Below, piece after piece: positions 9,926-19,169 of a stretch of 64,000 nucleotides of DNA. The stretch comes from Schistocerca nitens (taxonomy: Eukaryota > Arthropoda > Insecta > Orthoptera > Acrididae): NCBI RefSeq assembly GCF_023898315.1, contig NC_064616.1, forward strand, positions 293,732,934 to 293,796,933, read 5' to 3'. The notes under the pieces were generated by a model, which saw only the letters and a program-made list of their open reading frames with translations, was not told the origin of the DNA and did no database searches. The position numbers and the translations under genes are program-made. Within the stretch, counting starts at the first letter, position 1. The number at the start of each line of letters is the position of its first letter.

Positions 9926-10204
9926 CCGGATGCGCAGCCTTCAGCTTCCGACCTGACGTCATGGCATTCGCAGAAAAAAGAACGCCCGCTTCGTTACCTG
10001 CACTTATACCCTTGAGCCTAGTGTTTTCCCGCACTGCTCACAGCTCGGCGCCGCCGCGTCTACCGCCACACAATTATTTTCAGACAGACCAAGAAGGTGC
10101 AGTGATTGCGTGTACACTTGGATCCTACCATACCCAGGTCAGATTTTCGATGCTCGTGACCCATTATCTCAAGTGTAGGTAAAAGTTACGATTATAAATA
10201 TCTA
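9926..10204. other. Upstream flank of the promoter candidate
   Basis: GC-rich near 9930-10080 and AT-rich after. No repeat recognised; would be 5' regulatory DNA of the minus-strand gene if the promoter is real. Confidence 0.3.
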
Positions 10205-10540
10205 CCGTGTAACTCATCGGGCAAAATATTAGAAACTTGCTAACATGAGCAATGGGCCGCTTGCGGGTATCGTAGGTGGTGAAGATCTGGTACCAGACGG
10301 TCATGTCGCCCTCTACTACTAGTCATGGTAGTGAAGTGGTGTGCACATTCCTGTCACTTTTATGGATTAGCGCAGTAACACGTGGAGACGTGACGGAATG
10401 GAAGAAAGGAGTTGTCGTGTTTGGGGATGCCCCTGACCACACCGTGAATGAAGTTGGCCGATTTCGATTTTATCCGTACTGGATGAGAGGTCGTGGTTGT
10501 GAATGTCAATGTTAAAAAATATATCGGCTCAACCACTTGT

Positions 10541-10712
10541 TTATAGTGTAAAACACTAAGATTGATGCGTTTCGGAAGTCAAGCTTCCATCATTAGAATA
10601 ATAAAAAGTAAAAGAACCTGTTAAAACTCGCTAAAATGGAACATGCACAAGGCACGATAAAATTAATAATAAAATTAAAACATTGTGGCTACTTCCCTTG
10701 TTGCAGCTGTGT
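10541..10712 (-). repeat. Left inverted terminal repeat of the Penelope-like element
   Basis: Reverse complement of the right repeat. Shared landmarks include TGCATGTTCCATTTTAGCGA and GATGGAAGCTTGACTTCCGA in inverted orientation. It overlaps the first codons of the ORF. Confidence 0.85.
10561..10599 (-). ncRNA. Hammerhead-like motif, left copy (mutated core)
   Basis: Minus strand: core 1 reads CTAATGA where CTGATGA is required, stem II GGAAG/CTTCC is intact, core 2 GAAAC is intact, and the cleavage triplet region reads GCATC rather than GCGTC. Probably inactive. Confidence 0.55.
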
Positions 10713-11428
10713 TGATACAAAATAATTCCTGCCATCCTAATGGCCAGACACTTTCTGCTTTTAGATCTTTGATAGATAGAGCCTTTAGAGTCCCTATGAA
10801 TGAAGAAGACAGAATGACTGAGCTGAGCATTGGGAAGCAACTAGCCAGAGCTAACGGATATCACCAAAACGTTGTCAATAAACTAATACGACAGAAACAG
10901 CTCACGAATGCAAGGAAGAATACAGCAAATAATATTACGAGAGTCACATTACCATACTTCGGTGATATTTCGCAAAAAGTGGCTAACATTTTCAAACCTT
11001 TTAAAGTTGATACCGGTTTTCAGACCAATAATACTCTGAGGTTTACACTAAGAAATAATTTACAGCAGGAAAGCGATAAATATGAGAGAGCTGGGGTCTT
11101 TAAAATTCAGTGTAACACGTGCAAGGCGAGCTATGTAGGCCAAACTGGTAGGTCCTTAAAAAAACGTTACAAAGAACATAGCGATGCTTTCCGGCTTAAT
11201 AATTTCGAAAAGTCAGCTGTAGAAAAGCATATTTGGGAAACGGGACACCCCATGTTGAGAATAGATCAGGATCTCGTTATTTTACATAGACAGGGCAAAG
11301 GCAAAAAGCTGGATCTACTAGAACAGCTGGAAATTACGATACATAGCGTGGATAATCAGAACACACTGAATGAACAGCTAACTGGTGATACAAATAACTT
11401 TTTCAAACATTTCACTGGTTTCTTTTAG
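10685..11428 (+). CDS. Penelope-like element protein, linker plus GIY-YIG endonuclease (fragment)
   Basis: The 247-codon frame is uninterrupted. Residues about 1-110 match the region after the polymerase in Penelope proteins (AFRSLIDRAFRVPMNEEDRM, later NNITRVTLPYFGDISQKV). Residues about 135-165 form the nuclease core: GVFKIQCNTC (GIY position), ASYVGQTGRS (YIG position), then KKRYKEH with the catalytic Arg region, followed by EKHIWETGHPM holding a likely metal-binding Glu. The enzyme would nick DNA to prime reverse transcription in the nucleus. The reverse transcriptase domain that should precede it is absent, so the start Met here is only the first ATG within a truncated frame. The frame begins inside the left inverted repeat. 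Confidence 0.85.
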   Translation: MATSLVAAVLIQNNSCHPNGQTLSAFRSLIDRAFRVPMNEEDRMTELSIGKQLARANGYHQNVVNKLIRQKQLTNARKNTANNITRVTLPYFGDISQKVANIFKPFKVDTGFQTNNTLRFTLRNNLQQESDKYERAGVFKIQCNTCKASYVGQTGRSLKKRYKEHSDAFRLNNFEKSAVEKHIWETGHPMLRIDQDLVILHRQGKGKKLDLLEQLEITIHSVDNQNTLNEQLTGDTNNFFKHFTGFF

Positions 11429-11728
11429 TAACTACATTTTTAGCAATTGGCAGGATACCATTATTTCATGAGGTCCTTGGAACATGTATACGTTATCTGT
11501 TTGTATAGATATCTCTGTGACTTCCTTTTTTACTTGCGTGTGGGCTCACTCGCGTTTCAGTGTCGTGTTTGGCTACGTGGTGTGTGGTATCAACGAAGAC
11601 GCACGGGTGGTTTACGACGATAGAGGAGAGAGCCATGTAGTTAGATGTTGAACACCATAAGCGACACCATTTTAGTGTTTTTTATATTTTGACAACTATG
11701 TGGAGATGCACCTTGGAAGACACGGCTG

Positions 11729-11893
11729 CAACAAGGGAAGTAGCCTCGATGTTTTAATTTTATTATCAATTTTATTGTGCCTGGTGCATGTTCCATTTTA
11801 GCGAGTTTTAACAGGTTCTCTTACTTTTTATTATTCTGATGATGGAAGCTTGACTTCCGAAACGCGTCAATCTTAGTGTTTTACACGATAAAC
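11729..11893 (+). repeat. Right inverted terminal repeat of the Penelope-like element
   Basis: Pairs in inverse orientation with 10541-10712; begins near CAACAAGGGAAGTAGCC and ends near GTGTTTTACACG. Confidence 0.85.
11833..11871 (+). ncRNA. Hammerhead ribozyme-like motif, right copy (intact core)
   Basis: Reading 5' to 3': ATT (stem I strand), CTGATGA (11836-11842), stem II GGAAG-CTTGA-CTTCC, GAAAC (11859-11863), a minimal stem III, GTC (11866-11868), then AAT that pairs with the first ATT. All core residues of a type I hammerhead are present, with the very short stem III known from Penelope-like elements. Cleavage would fall after the C of GTC. It may self-process element transcripts; activity is inference. 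Confidence 0.65.
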
Positions 11894-12855
11894 AATGTTT
11901 TTAACATTGAAGTTGGCCGAGTTTTTGGCTTATCAACGCGGACTGACCAGCGTATATGCAATGGATGGTGTACCACTCGCACCAATGTAACACAGTGTGA
12001 GAAAAGTGGTCGTAATAAGATACTAACGGACAGTTACTGCAGATATGTGTCACGCCTTGTCAGTGACAATCGGTTTCAAACGCGACAGTAATTGCCGCTG
12101 TCAGTAAGAGTAGATCCATTTCAAAGAGTTTCCTTGTAGCTACAAATATGCCGGAACTTACCGACAACTTCAGTATAGAAACGGGGATTACCGATCATGA
12201 TTTCATTATAGCAAATATAGCTACGAAAGTTAATAAATCAGTCAAGAAGGCAAGGGAAAATTTTTTCTGACAGATAGAGCAGATAAGCAGTTGTTAGCAT
12301 CTCACGCAGACAGTAAATTGAGGTCACTAAGTTTCAGTAAGATCGGCGAAGTTAAAGCAGATTGTAAACTGCGATCTGGAGAGTTATCTGCCTAGTAAGT
12401 GGATTAAGGCTAAAAAAGACCCACCATGGTTTAATAACGGAATTCGGAAAATGCTGAGGAAGCAGAGGCTGTTGCATTCTCCGGTCAAAAGAGAACACGC
12501 AAATGGCGGTAGGTGAAGGATAGTAGAATTTTGGGCGTCTGTGAAAAGATTTAAGCGTAAAACATACAAAAGCTGCCACTGTCATACCATAGCAAAAGAT
12601 CGGGCAGGGAAACCGAGAATATTCATATGTAAAATCGCTAAGCGTGTCTAAGGCTTTCATCCAGTTGCTCATTGACCAGTCTTATGTTGCAGTTGAAGAC
12701 AGCAAAACTAAAGCCGTTCACGCAGGAGAATCATACAACATACGATCGTTTGACCAACGAACGTACTCTCGTATGGATGACATAGTAATAAGCATCCCTG
12801 GCGTAGAGAAACAACTACGAGAGTTGGAAACAAATAAGCTGAGCTGCCGAGAATT

Positions 12856-13050
12856 GGTTCCAATGGCTCTGAGCACTATGGGACTTAACATGTGGGGTCA
12901 TCAGTCCCCTAGAACTTAGAACTACTTAAACCTAACTAACCTAAGGACATCACACACATCAATGCCCGAGGCAGGATTCGAACCTGTGACCGTAGTGGTC
13001 GCGCGCTTCCAGACTGTAGCGCCTAGAACTGCTCGGCCACTCCGGCCGGC
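12856..13050 (-). mobile_element. tRNA-derived SINE, family S1 (copy 4)
   Basis: Reverse orientation: CAATGGCTCTGAGCACTATG at the tail and CTCGGCCACTCCGGCCGGC at the head. Perfect 12-bp duplication ctgccgagaatt at 12844-12855 and 13051-13062. It splits LINE-A. Confidence 0.94.
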
Positions 13051-13432
13051 CTGCCGAGAATTCTTCCGGGTCGTATGGTCGTGTTCCATGGAGCTCTTCT
13101 ATCCCTGCCGTTTCGTCCAAAGCTACGTTCGATATCTTCGGAGGTGCTCCTGGTTCTGCTGAGTCTTGCCGACTGACTAGTCGGACGTCGAAGAACGTCC
13201 TATATATCGTGGAAATTAGGCGTGGTCTGGATTTCATGTAATAACAGAGATAAACCTTGTCAAGGATAAATAAGGACAAATAATTTGTCGGGACCGAATG
13301 GAATCTCAGTTCAGTTTTACAAGGAGTACTCTACGTCTTTGGCCCATTACCTAACTTGCACTTACCGCGAATCTCTCACCCAGCGCAAACTCCCATGCGA
13401 CTGCAAAAAAGCGCAGGTGATTCCTGTGCATA

Positions 13433-13917
13433 CAGGGTGACAATTATTGAACTATATGAAAAAAACCTAAATTAGTACAAACTACGGCGTGCACACACTT
13501 TATTCAACATGTAAACGTCACTAAACATACTCGTATTTAGGTTATGACATGTAGAAATCAGTCTCACTTTTCATAATGAGGAAGAAATCATTTTCCAAAA
13601 CTTCACGTACCGTTCGGAAGTCACCGTGCCATCAAGGAATATCGCACCGATTATTCCGTGACTGGAGATTGCACACCACACAGCCACCCGTTGAGGGTGA
13701 AGAGACATCTCGCGGATTCTCAGTCCCCGAAATGCGCCAGTTTTGCTTATTGACGAACCCATCCAAATGAAAGTGGGCTTTGTCGCTAAACCAAACAACA
13801 ATTCGCATATTAATTCCGATAATGCCCCGCGGCCTAACGTGCAGTTGGAACGTCGTAATGCAACCGTTCAGAAGTTATGACGATTTTATTTCACATAGTT
13901 CAATAAATGTCACCCTG
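13433..13917 (-). mobile_element. 485-bp mariner/Tc1-superfamily deletion derivative (MITE-like)
   Basis: TIRs CAGGGTGACAATTATTGAAC and its inverse (GTTCAATAAATGTCACCCTG) lie exactly at the ends, flanked by TA at 13431-13432 and 13918-13919. The minus strand keeps a piece of transposase (MLFGLATKPTFIWMGS.., then VAVWCAISSHGIIGAIF and LDGTVTSERYVKFW), the central DDE region around the first catalytic block. The N- and C-terminal parts are deleted, so it is non-autonomous. Removing it restores a continuous LINE-A reading. Confidence 0.88.
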
Positions 13918-14128
13918 TAAGAAGCTTAAAGAGATGGACCCGCAAAATTACAGAGCAATATCCCTAACATCGGTTTGCTACAGAATCCTTGAACATATTC
14001 TCAGTTCGAATATAATATACTGTCTTGAGACGGAAAAGCCTCTGCCTACGAATCAGCACAGTTTTATAAAGTATCCCTCGTGTGAAACTCGAGTTGCTCT
14101 TGCTCAACAGGCAGAGTCCATATTTATA

Positions 14129-15535
14129 CACTACTGGCCATTAAAATTGCTACACCAAGAAGAAATGCAGATGATAAACGGGTAGTCATTGGACAAATAT
14201 ATTATACTAGAACTGACATGTGATTACATTTTCACGCAATTTGAGTGCATAGATCCTGAGAAATCAGTACCCAGATCAACCACCTCTGGCCGTGTTAACG
14301 GCCTTGATACGCCTGGGCATTGAGTCAAACAGAGCTTGGATGGCGTGTACAGGTACAGCTGACCATGGAGCTTCAACACGATACCACAGTTCATCAAGAG
14401 TAGTGACTGGAGAATTGTGACGAGCAAGTTGCTCGGTCACCATTGACCAGACGTTTCCAGTTGGTGAGAGATCTGGAGAATGTGCTGGCCAGGGCAGCAG
14501 TCGAACATTTTCTGTATCCAGAAACGCCCGTACAGGACCTGCAACATAAGGTCGTGCATTATCCTGCTGAAATGTAGGGTTTCGCAGGGATCGAATGAAG
14601 GGTAGAGTCACGGGTCGTAACACTTCGGAAATGTAACGTCCACTGTTCAAAGTGCCGTCAATGCGAACAAGAGGTTACCGAGACGTGTAACCAATGGCAC
14701 CCCATACCATCACGCCGGATGATACGCCAGTATGGTGATAACGAATACACGCTTCCAATGTGCGTTCACCGCGATAACGCCAAACACGGATGCGACCATC
14801 ATGATGCTGTAAACAGAACCTGGATTCATCCGAAAAAATGACGTTTTGCCATTCATGCACCCAGGATCGTCGTTGAGTACACCATCGCAGGCGCTCCTGT
14901 CTGTGATGCAGCGTCTAGGGTAACCGCAGCCATGGTCTCCGAGCTGATAGTCAATGCTGCTGCAAACGTCGTCGAACTGTTCCTGCAGATGGTTATTGTC
15001 TTGGAAACGTCCCCATCTGTTGGCTCAAGGATCGAGACGTGGCTGCACGATCCGTTACAGCCATGCGGATAAGATGCCTGTCATCTCGACTGCTAGTGAT
15101 ACGAGGCCGTTGGGATCCAGCACGGCGTTCCGTATTACCCTCCTGAACCCACCGATTCCATATTCTGCTAACAGTCATTGGATCTCGGCCAACGCGAGCA
15201 GCAATGTCGCGATACGATAAACCGCAATCGCGATATGCTACAATCCGACCTTTATCAAAGTCGGAAACGTGATGGTACGCATTTCTCCTCCTTACACGAG
15301 GCATCACAACAACGTTTCACCAGGCAACGCCGGTCAACTGCTGTTTGTGTATGAGAAATCGGTTGGAAACTTTCCTCATGTCAGCACGTTGTAGGTGTCG
15401 TCACCGGCGCCAACCTTGTATGAATGCTCTGAAAAGCTAATCATTTGCATATCACAGCATCTTCTTCCTGTCAGTTAAATTTCGTGTCTGTAGCACGTCA
15501 TCTTCGTGGTGTAGCAGTTTTAATGGCCAGTAGTG
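14129..15535 (-). mobile_element. Complete but inactive Tc1-like transposon, 1407 bp
   Basis: TIRs of about 28 bp (CACTACTGGCCATTAAAATT and inverse) are flanked by TA at 14127-14128 and 15536-15537. The minus strand encodes the transposase in pieces. The first is an N-terminal helix-turn-helix (MPRVRRRNAYHHVSDFDKG, LSYRDIAARVGRDPMTVSRI) from 15307. Next is the first catalytic block (NVIFSDESRF) near 14845. The second is FQQDNARPYVAGP near 14570. The third reads SPDLSPTGNVW where IEN is expected. The catalytic Glu codon at 14456-14458 is changed to Gly. A frame change after about codon 105 and a stop between the first and second blocks add to the damage. Length is about that of an intact family member. 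Confidence 0.93.
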
Positions 15536-16576
15536 TAGATTTCCGAAAAGCGTTTGTCACGGTGCCCCTCTGTAGACTTTAAATGAAGGTACGAGCATAT
15601 GGAATAGGTGCCCAGATATGCGAGCGGCTCGAAGATTTCTTAAGCAATGGAACCCAATATGTTATCCTAGATGGCGATTGTTCATCAGTAAGAAGGGTAT
15701 CGTAAGAGGTGCCGCAGGGAAGTGGGATAAAATCGCTATTCTATATACATAAGTGATCTGGGTAGCAATCCTCGATTGTTTGCTAATGGCTCTGTGATGT
15801 ATGGGAAGGTGTCGAAATTAGGTGACCGTAGGAGGATCCAAGGTGACTTAGACAAAATTTATAGTTGCTGTTATGAGTGGCAGCTAGCTCTAAATGTAGA
15901 AAAATGTAAGTTAATGCAGATGAGCAGCGAAAAAACTAGTAATGTTCGGGTACAGTATTAGTAGTGTCCTGCTTGACATCTTGTTTAAATATATGGGCGT
16001 AACGTTGTAAATTGATATGAAATAGAAGGAGCTTGTCAGTATTGTGGTAGGGAAGGTGAATGGTCGACTTCGGTTTATTGGGAGAATTTTAGGATGGAGT
16101 GGTCCACCAGTAAAGGAGACCGCATATACGACTCTGGTGCGACATATTCTTGACTACTGGTCGAGTTTTTGGAATCCGTACCAGGTCTGATTGAAGGAAG
16201 ACATCGAAGCAATTCAGAGGCGGTCTGCTATATTTGTTTCCGGTAGGTTCGAACAGCACGTAAGTATTGAGGAGATGCTTCGGGAATTGAAACGGGAATC
16301 CCTGGAGCGAAGGCGATGTTTTTTTCGAGGAACACTCTTGAGAAAGTTTAGAGAACCAGCACCTGAAGCTGGCTGTAGAAGATTCTACTGCCGCCAACAT
16401 ACATTCAGCATAAAGACCACGAAGATGAAATACCAGAGATTAGGGCTCAAACGGTGGCATATAGTCAGCAGTTCTAGTTGCCAGTGGAACAGGAAAGGAA
16501 ATGACTAGTAGTGTTACGGGGTACCCCACCGCCACGTACAGTACGGTGGCTTGAGGTGTATTTATGTGGATGTAGT

Positions 16577-16826
16577 TGTCCTGTATGGAGTGCCCATGAC
16601 CATACCGTGAATGAATTTGCACGATTTGTGTATCAACGCATCCACACAGTATGGTGCACCACTCGCAGCTATTATAACAGGGTGTTAGAAAAGTGGTCGT
16701 AATAAGATCTTAACGGATAGGGTGTGCAGACATGAGCCACACCTCGTCAGTGGCAATCTGTTTCAACCCCGACAGGAATTGCTGCTGTCAGTAAGCGCAG
16801 ATCCATTTCAGTCTCCGAGTGAACAC
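16577..16826 (+). mobile_element. Tc1-like N-terminal fragment, parallel copy of 10430-12115
   Basis: Encodes AHDHTVNEFARFVYQRIHTV, WCTTRSYYNRVLEKW and GNLFQPRQELLLSVSADPFQ in shifted frames. It covers the same transposase segment as the fragment at 10430-12115, in the same orientation, at roughly 80% identity by eye. LINE-A lies between the two. Confidence 0.7.
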
Positions 16827-16866
16827 AGTTCATTAATCACAGTGGTACATAGTCTGAACGTCTTCA

Positions 16867-17964
16867 GTGGACCAAACAGGAAGAAACAAAGATATTTTGA
16901 TTGCTGATGACTTTTATACAGATTTTCTAATGCAATCTTCCAGTAAACATTCACTGCAGTTAGTAATGTTGTCTTTCAATCTAACTCACACTGTAAACTT
17001 TCCAACTAGGATCACTAAATCCTCAAGGACAGCCATTGATAACATTTTCATAGACAAATCAAAGGAACAAAATCATATCATAAAACCTGTTATAAATGGA
17101 CTATCAGATCATGACATGCAGCTCCCTGTTTTAGATGTAAATTGTAAGCAGATTATCAAGACTGCTAAATCTGAGTACAGGAGAGTAGTCAATCAACCAA
17201 AAATTGAGTGTTTTAGAAAACTGCTCAAAGATATGAACTGGAAAGATGTTTATAGTGCTCATGACGTAAATGAAAAATATAACACATTCATGAACAATGT
17301 CAGTAGCATGTTTCAGAACTGTTTTCCTCTAAAAGTTACTCAAATTAAACAGAAGTCTATAATAAAACCTTGGATTACACAAGGAATAAAGATTTCCTGT
17401 AAGACAAAAAGGAAAATGTATCTGTCGACCAAGAATAGCTCCAATGCTGATGATTTAGCTAAATACAAGGAATACTGTAAAACATTAAAAAAAGTAATTC
17501 AGACATCTAAACAAATGCACTACGAGAAGAAGATAGCAATGTCAGGGAACAAAATAAAAACAATATGGGATATAGTGACAGAGCAGACTGGTAGAACCAG
17601 AAAGGAACAGGAGCAAATAGCACTAAGGGTAGATGACACATTAGTAACAGATGGGCATAGTGTGGCAAATCTATTTAACAAGTACTTTATAGCCGTTACT
17701 GATAGACTGGGACTTTCAGGATCAGTAAATAATGCCCTTGAATATCTGAAACTAGCCTTCACAAATAGCTTCAAGTACATGAATATATCACTCACTTCAC
17801 CAAAAGAAATAACTTCCATAATAAAATCTTTAAAAACAAAGCATTCTAGTGGGTACAATGAAATATCAACAAAGTTAATTAAGGCATGTTCTTGTGAGTT
17901 TAGTACAGTTCTAAGTTACTTGTGTAACCAGTCAATTAGAGCTGGGACATTTCCTGCTGGCTAA
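16867..17964 (+). CDS. Jockey-like LINE ORF2, endonuclease end and N-terminal polymerase region (fragment)
   Basis: A 365-codon uninterrupted frame. The first about 75 residues are the C-terminal half of an apurinic-type endonuclease (DFLMQSSSKHSLQL, FNLTHTVNFPTRI, TAIDNIFID, then NGLSDHDMQLPV with the catalytic Asp-His pair). A linker typical of Jockey ORF2 follows (KPWITQGIKISCKTKRKMYL), then the start of the polymerase (SLKTKHSSGYNEISTKLIKA). The 5' part of the element, including ORF1, is missing. The first catalytic Glu/Asp blocks of the endonuclease are lost, so this frame alone is not an active enzyme. A one-base deletion just after FPAG moves the rest to the next frame. Confidence 0.85.
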   Translation: MDQTGRNKDILIADDFYTDFLMQSSSKHSLQLVMLSFNLTHTVNFPTRITKSSRTAIDNIFIDKSKEQNHIIKPVINGLSDHDMQLPVLDVNCKQIIKTAKSEYRRVVNQPKIECFRKLLKDMNWKDVYSAHDVNEKYNTFMNNVSSMFQNCFPLKVTQIKQKSIIKPWITQGIKISCKTKRKMYLSTKNSSNADDLAKYKEYCKTLKKVIQTSKQMHYEKKIAMSGNKIKTIWDIVTEQTGRTRKEQEQIALRVDDTLVTDGHSVANLFNKYFIAVTDRLGLSGSVNNALEYLKLAFTNSFKYMNISLTSPKEITSIIKSLKTKHSSGYNEISTKLIKACSCEFSTVLSYLCNQSIRAGTFPAG

Positions 17965-18038
17965 AATATGCAGATGTTAAGCCTCTATTCAAGAAAGGGG
18001 ATAAAGAGATACCATCAAACTACAGACCGATTTCATTT

Positions 18039-19169
18039 TTGCCAGCATTCTCAAAAATTTTAGAAAAAGTAATGTACAGGCAGCTGCTCAATCATCTGAC
18101 CACAAATAACATAGTATCAAGAACACAGTTTGGATTTCTGAAGGGTTCTGATATCGAGAAGGCTATTTACATGTACAGTGAAAATGTACTTAATTCATTA
18201 AATAACAAATTACAAGCAGCAGGTATTTTCTATGATTTGTCAAAGGCATTTGATTGTGTGAACCACAACATCCTTTTAAGTAAATTAGAATTCTATGGTG
18301 TCACGGGCAGTGCTGCAAAATGGTTCAAGTCATACCTCACTAACAGGAAACAAAGGGTGTCTGTGCAAGGGACTAGTGAATTAAGTCATCAGTCATCATC
18401 AGACTGGGAAGAAATTACATGTGGTGTCCCACAAGGATCCATCTTAGGGCCATTGCTTTTTCTTGTGTTCATTAATGATCTCTCATCAGTTACACTGCCA
18501 GAAGCAGAGTTCGTTTTGTTTGCAGATGGCATAAGTATCGCAATAAATAGTATGTCAAATGTAGTTCTAGAAAGATCTGCTAATGATATTTTCATGGATA
18601 TTAATAAATGGTTTAAAGCCAACTCACTGACATTAAACTTCGAAAAGACTCACTATATGCAATTCAGAACCTGTAAGAGGTTTCCACCCAGCATATGCAT
18701 AAAATACGCAGAAGAGCAGATAGAAGAGGTTGACAGTCTTAAATTCCTGGGATTACAACTTGATAATAAATTCAGTTGGGAAGAGCACACCACAGAACTG
18801 CAGAAACGCCTTAACAAATCTGTAATTGCAATTCGAGTGTTAGTAGACATAGGCGACATAAAAATGAAAAAGCTTGCATACTTTGCCTACTTTCATTCCA
18901 TAATGTCATATGGTATAATATTTTGGGGTAACTCTTCAAATCAAACAAAAGTTTTCAGAGTCCAAAAGCGTGTAATATGTATTATTTGTGGAGTAAATTC
19001 ACGGACGTCCTGTAGAAACCTCTTCAAAGAACTGGGTATACTAACTACTGCCTCTCAGTATATTTACTCATTAATGAAATTCGTCCTAAATAATATATCT
19101 CTTTTTCCAACAAACAGCTCAGTTCATACATACAATACCAGGAAAAAAATGATCTGCACAAGGACTTAA
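18039..19169 (+). CDS. Jockey-like LINE ORF2, reverse transcriptase region (fragment)
   Basis: A 376-codon frame with the ordered motifs of non-LTR reverse transcriptase: AFSKILEKVMYRQLL, RTQFGFLKGSDIEKAIY, IFYDLSKAFDCVNHNILL, GVPQGSILGPLLFLVFINDL and KWFKANSLTLNFEKTHYMQF. The thumb/C-terminal region follows (VQKRVICIICGVNSRTSCRN). The catalytic F/YADD box reads FADG near 18519-18530: the second Asp is Gly, which should abolish polymerisation. It is in a different frame from the upstream piece because of a one-base loss near 17962. Confidence 0.88.
   Translation: MPAFSKILEKVMYRQLLNHLTTNNIVSRTQFGFLKGSDIEKAIYMYSENVLNSLNNKLQAAGIFYDLSKAFDCVNHNILLSKLEFYGVTGSAAKWFKSYLTNRKQRVSVQGTSELSHQSSSDWEEITCGVPQGSILGPLLFLVFINDLSSVTLPEAEFVLFADGISIAINSMSNVVLERSANDIFMDINKWFKANSLTLNFEKTHYMQFRTCKRFPPSICIKYAEEQIEEVDSLKFLGLQLDNKFSWEEHTTELQKRLNKSVIAIRVLVDIGDIKMKKLAYFAYFHSIMSYGIIFWGNSSNQTKVFRVQKRVICIICGVNSRTSCRNLFKELGILTTASQYIYSLMKFVLNNISLFPTNSSVHTYNTRKKMICTRT

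Larger units (their letters stand above)
10462..11907 (+). mobile_element. 5'-truncated Penelope-like element with inverted terminal repeats
   Basis: A 13-bp perfect duplication (tgaagttggccga) at 10449-10461 and 11908-11920 brackets a 1446-bp insertion. Its ends are inverted copies: about 10541-10712 pairs with about 11729-11893 at roughly 93% by eye. Each arm carries a hammerhead-like motif. The body holds an intact ORF (10685-11428) with the linker and GIY-YIG endonuclease part of a Penelope-type protein; the reverse transcriptase is absent. Inverted terminal repeats and hammerhead motifs are known features of this retroelement class. Few substitutions suggest a fairly young insertion. Confidence 0.85.
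10205..12115 (+). mobile_element. Tc1-like remnant (N-terminal part) split by a Penelope-like element
   Basis: The transposase N-terminus (GDVTEWKKGVVVFG..HTVNEVGRF) lies at 10388-10461. It resumes after the insertion as VGRVFGLSTRT..WCTTRTNVTQ, then GRNKILTD and SRLVSDNRFQTRQ up to about 12090, ending near ATCCATTTCA at 12115. Only the helix-turn-helix DNA-binding region is present and no catalytic block follows. The element is interrupted at 10462-11907 by a younger insertion. Confidence 0.75.
12117..16576 (+). mobile_element. LINE-A (CR1/Jockey-type) copy, 5'-truncated and split by three insertions
   Basis: Pieces in order are 12117-12855, 13051-13432, 13918-14128 and 15536-16576. The first holds the end of the endonuclease (TNMPELTDNFSIETGITDHD). 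The third begins the polymerase (LKEMDPQNYRAISLTSVCYRI). The last holds the rest, including WQLALNVEKCKLMQMSSE and a C-terminal region (REFKRE-like LKRESLERRRCFFRGTLLRK). It ends in the family tail GGAGTGCC-adjacent GTATTTATGTGGATGTAG. Multiple stops and frame changes occur. Antisense relatives of the tail are at 20000, 21166, 31325 and 45296. The insertions are a SINE, a mariner-type MITE and a complete Tc1-like element. Confidence 0.8.

Noticed and set aside
9740-10015. Plus-strand protein of 91 residues
   Set aside because: It overlaps the GC-rich promoter candidate on the other strand, has no start context or domain, and reads as a shadow of GC-rich DNA.
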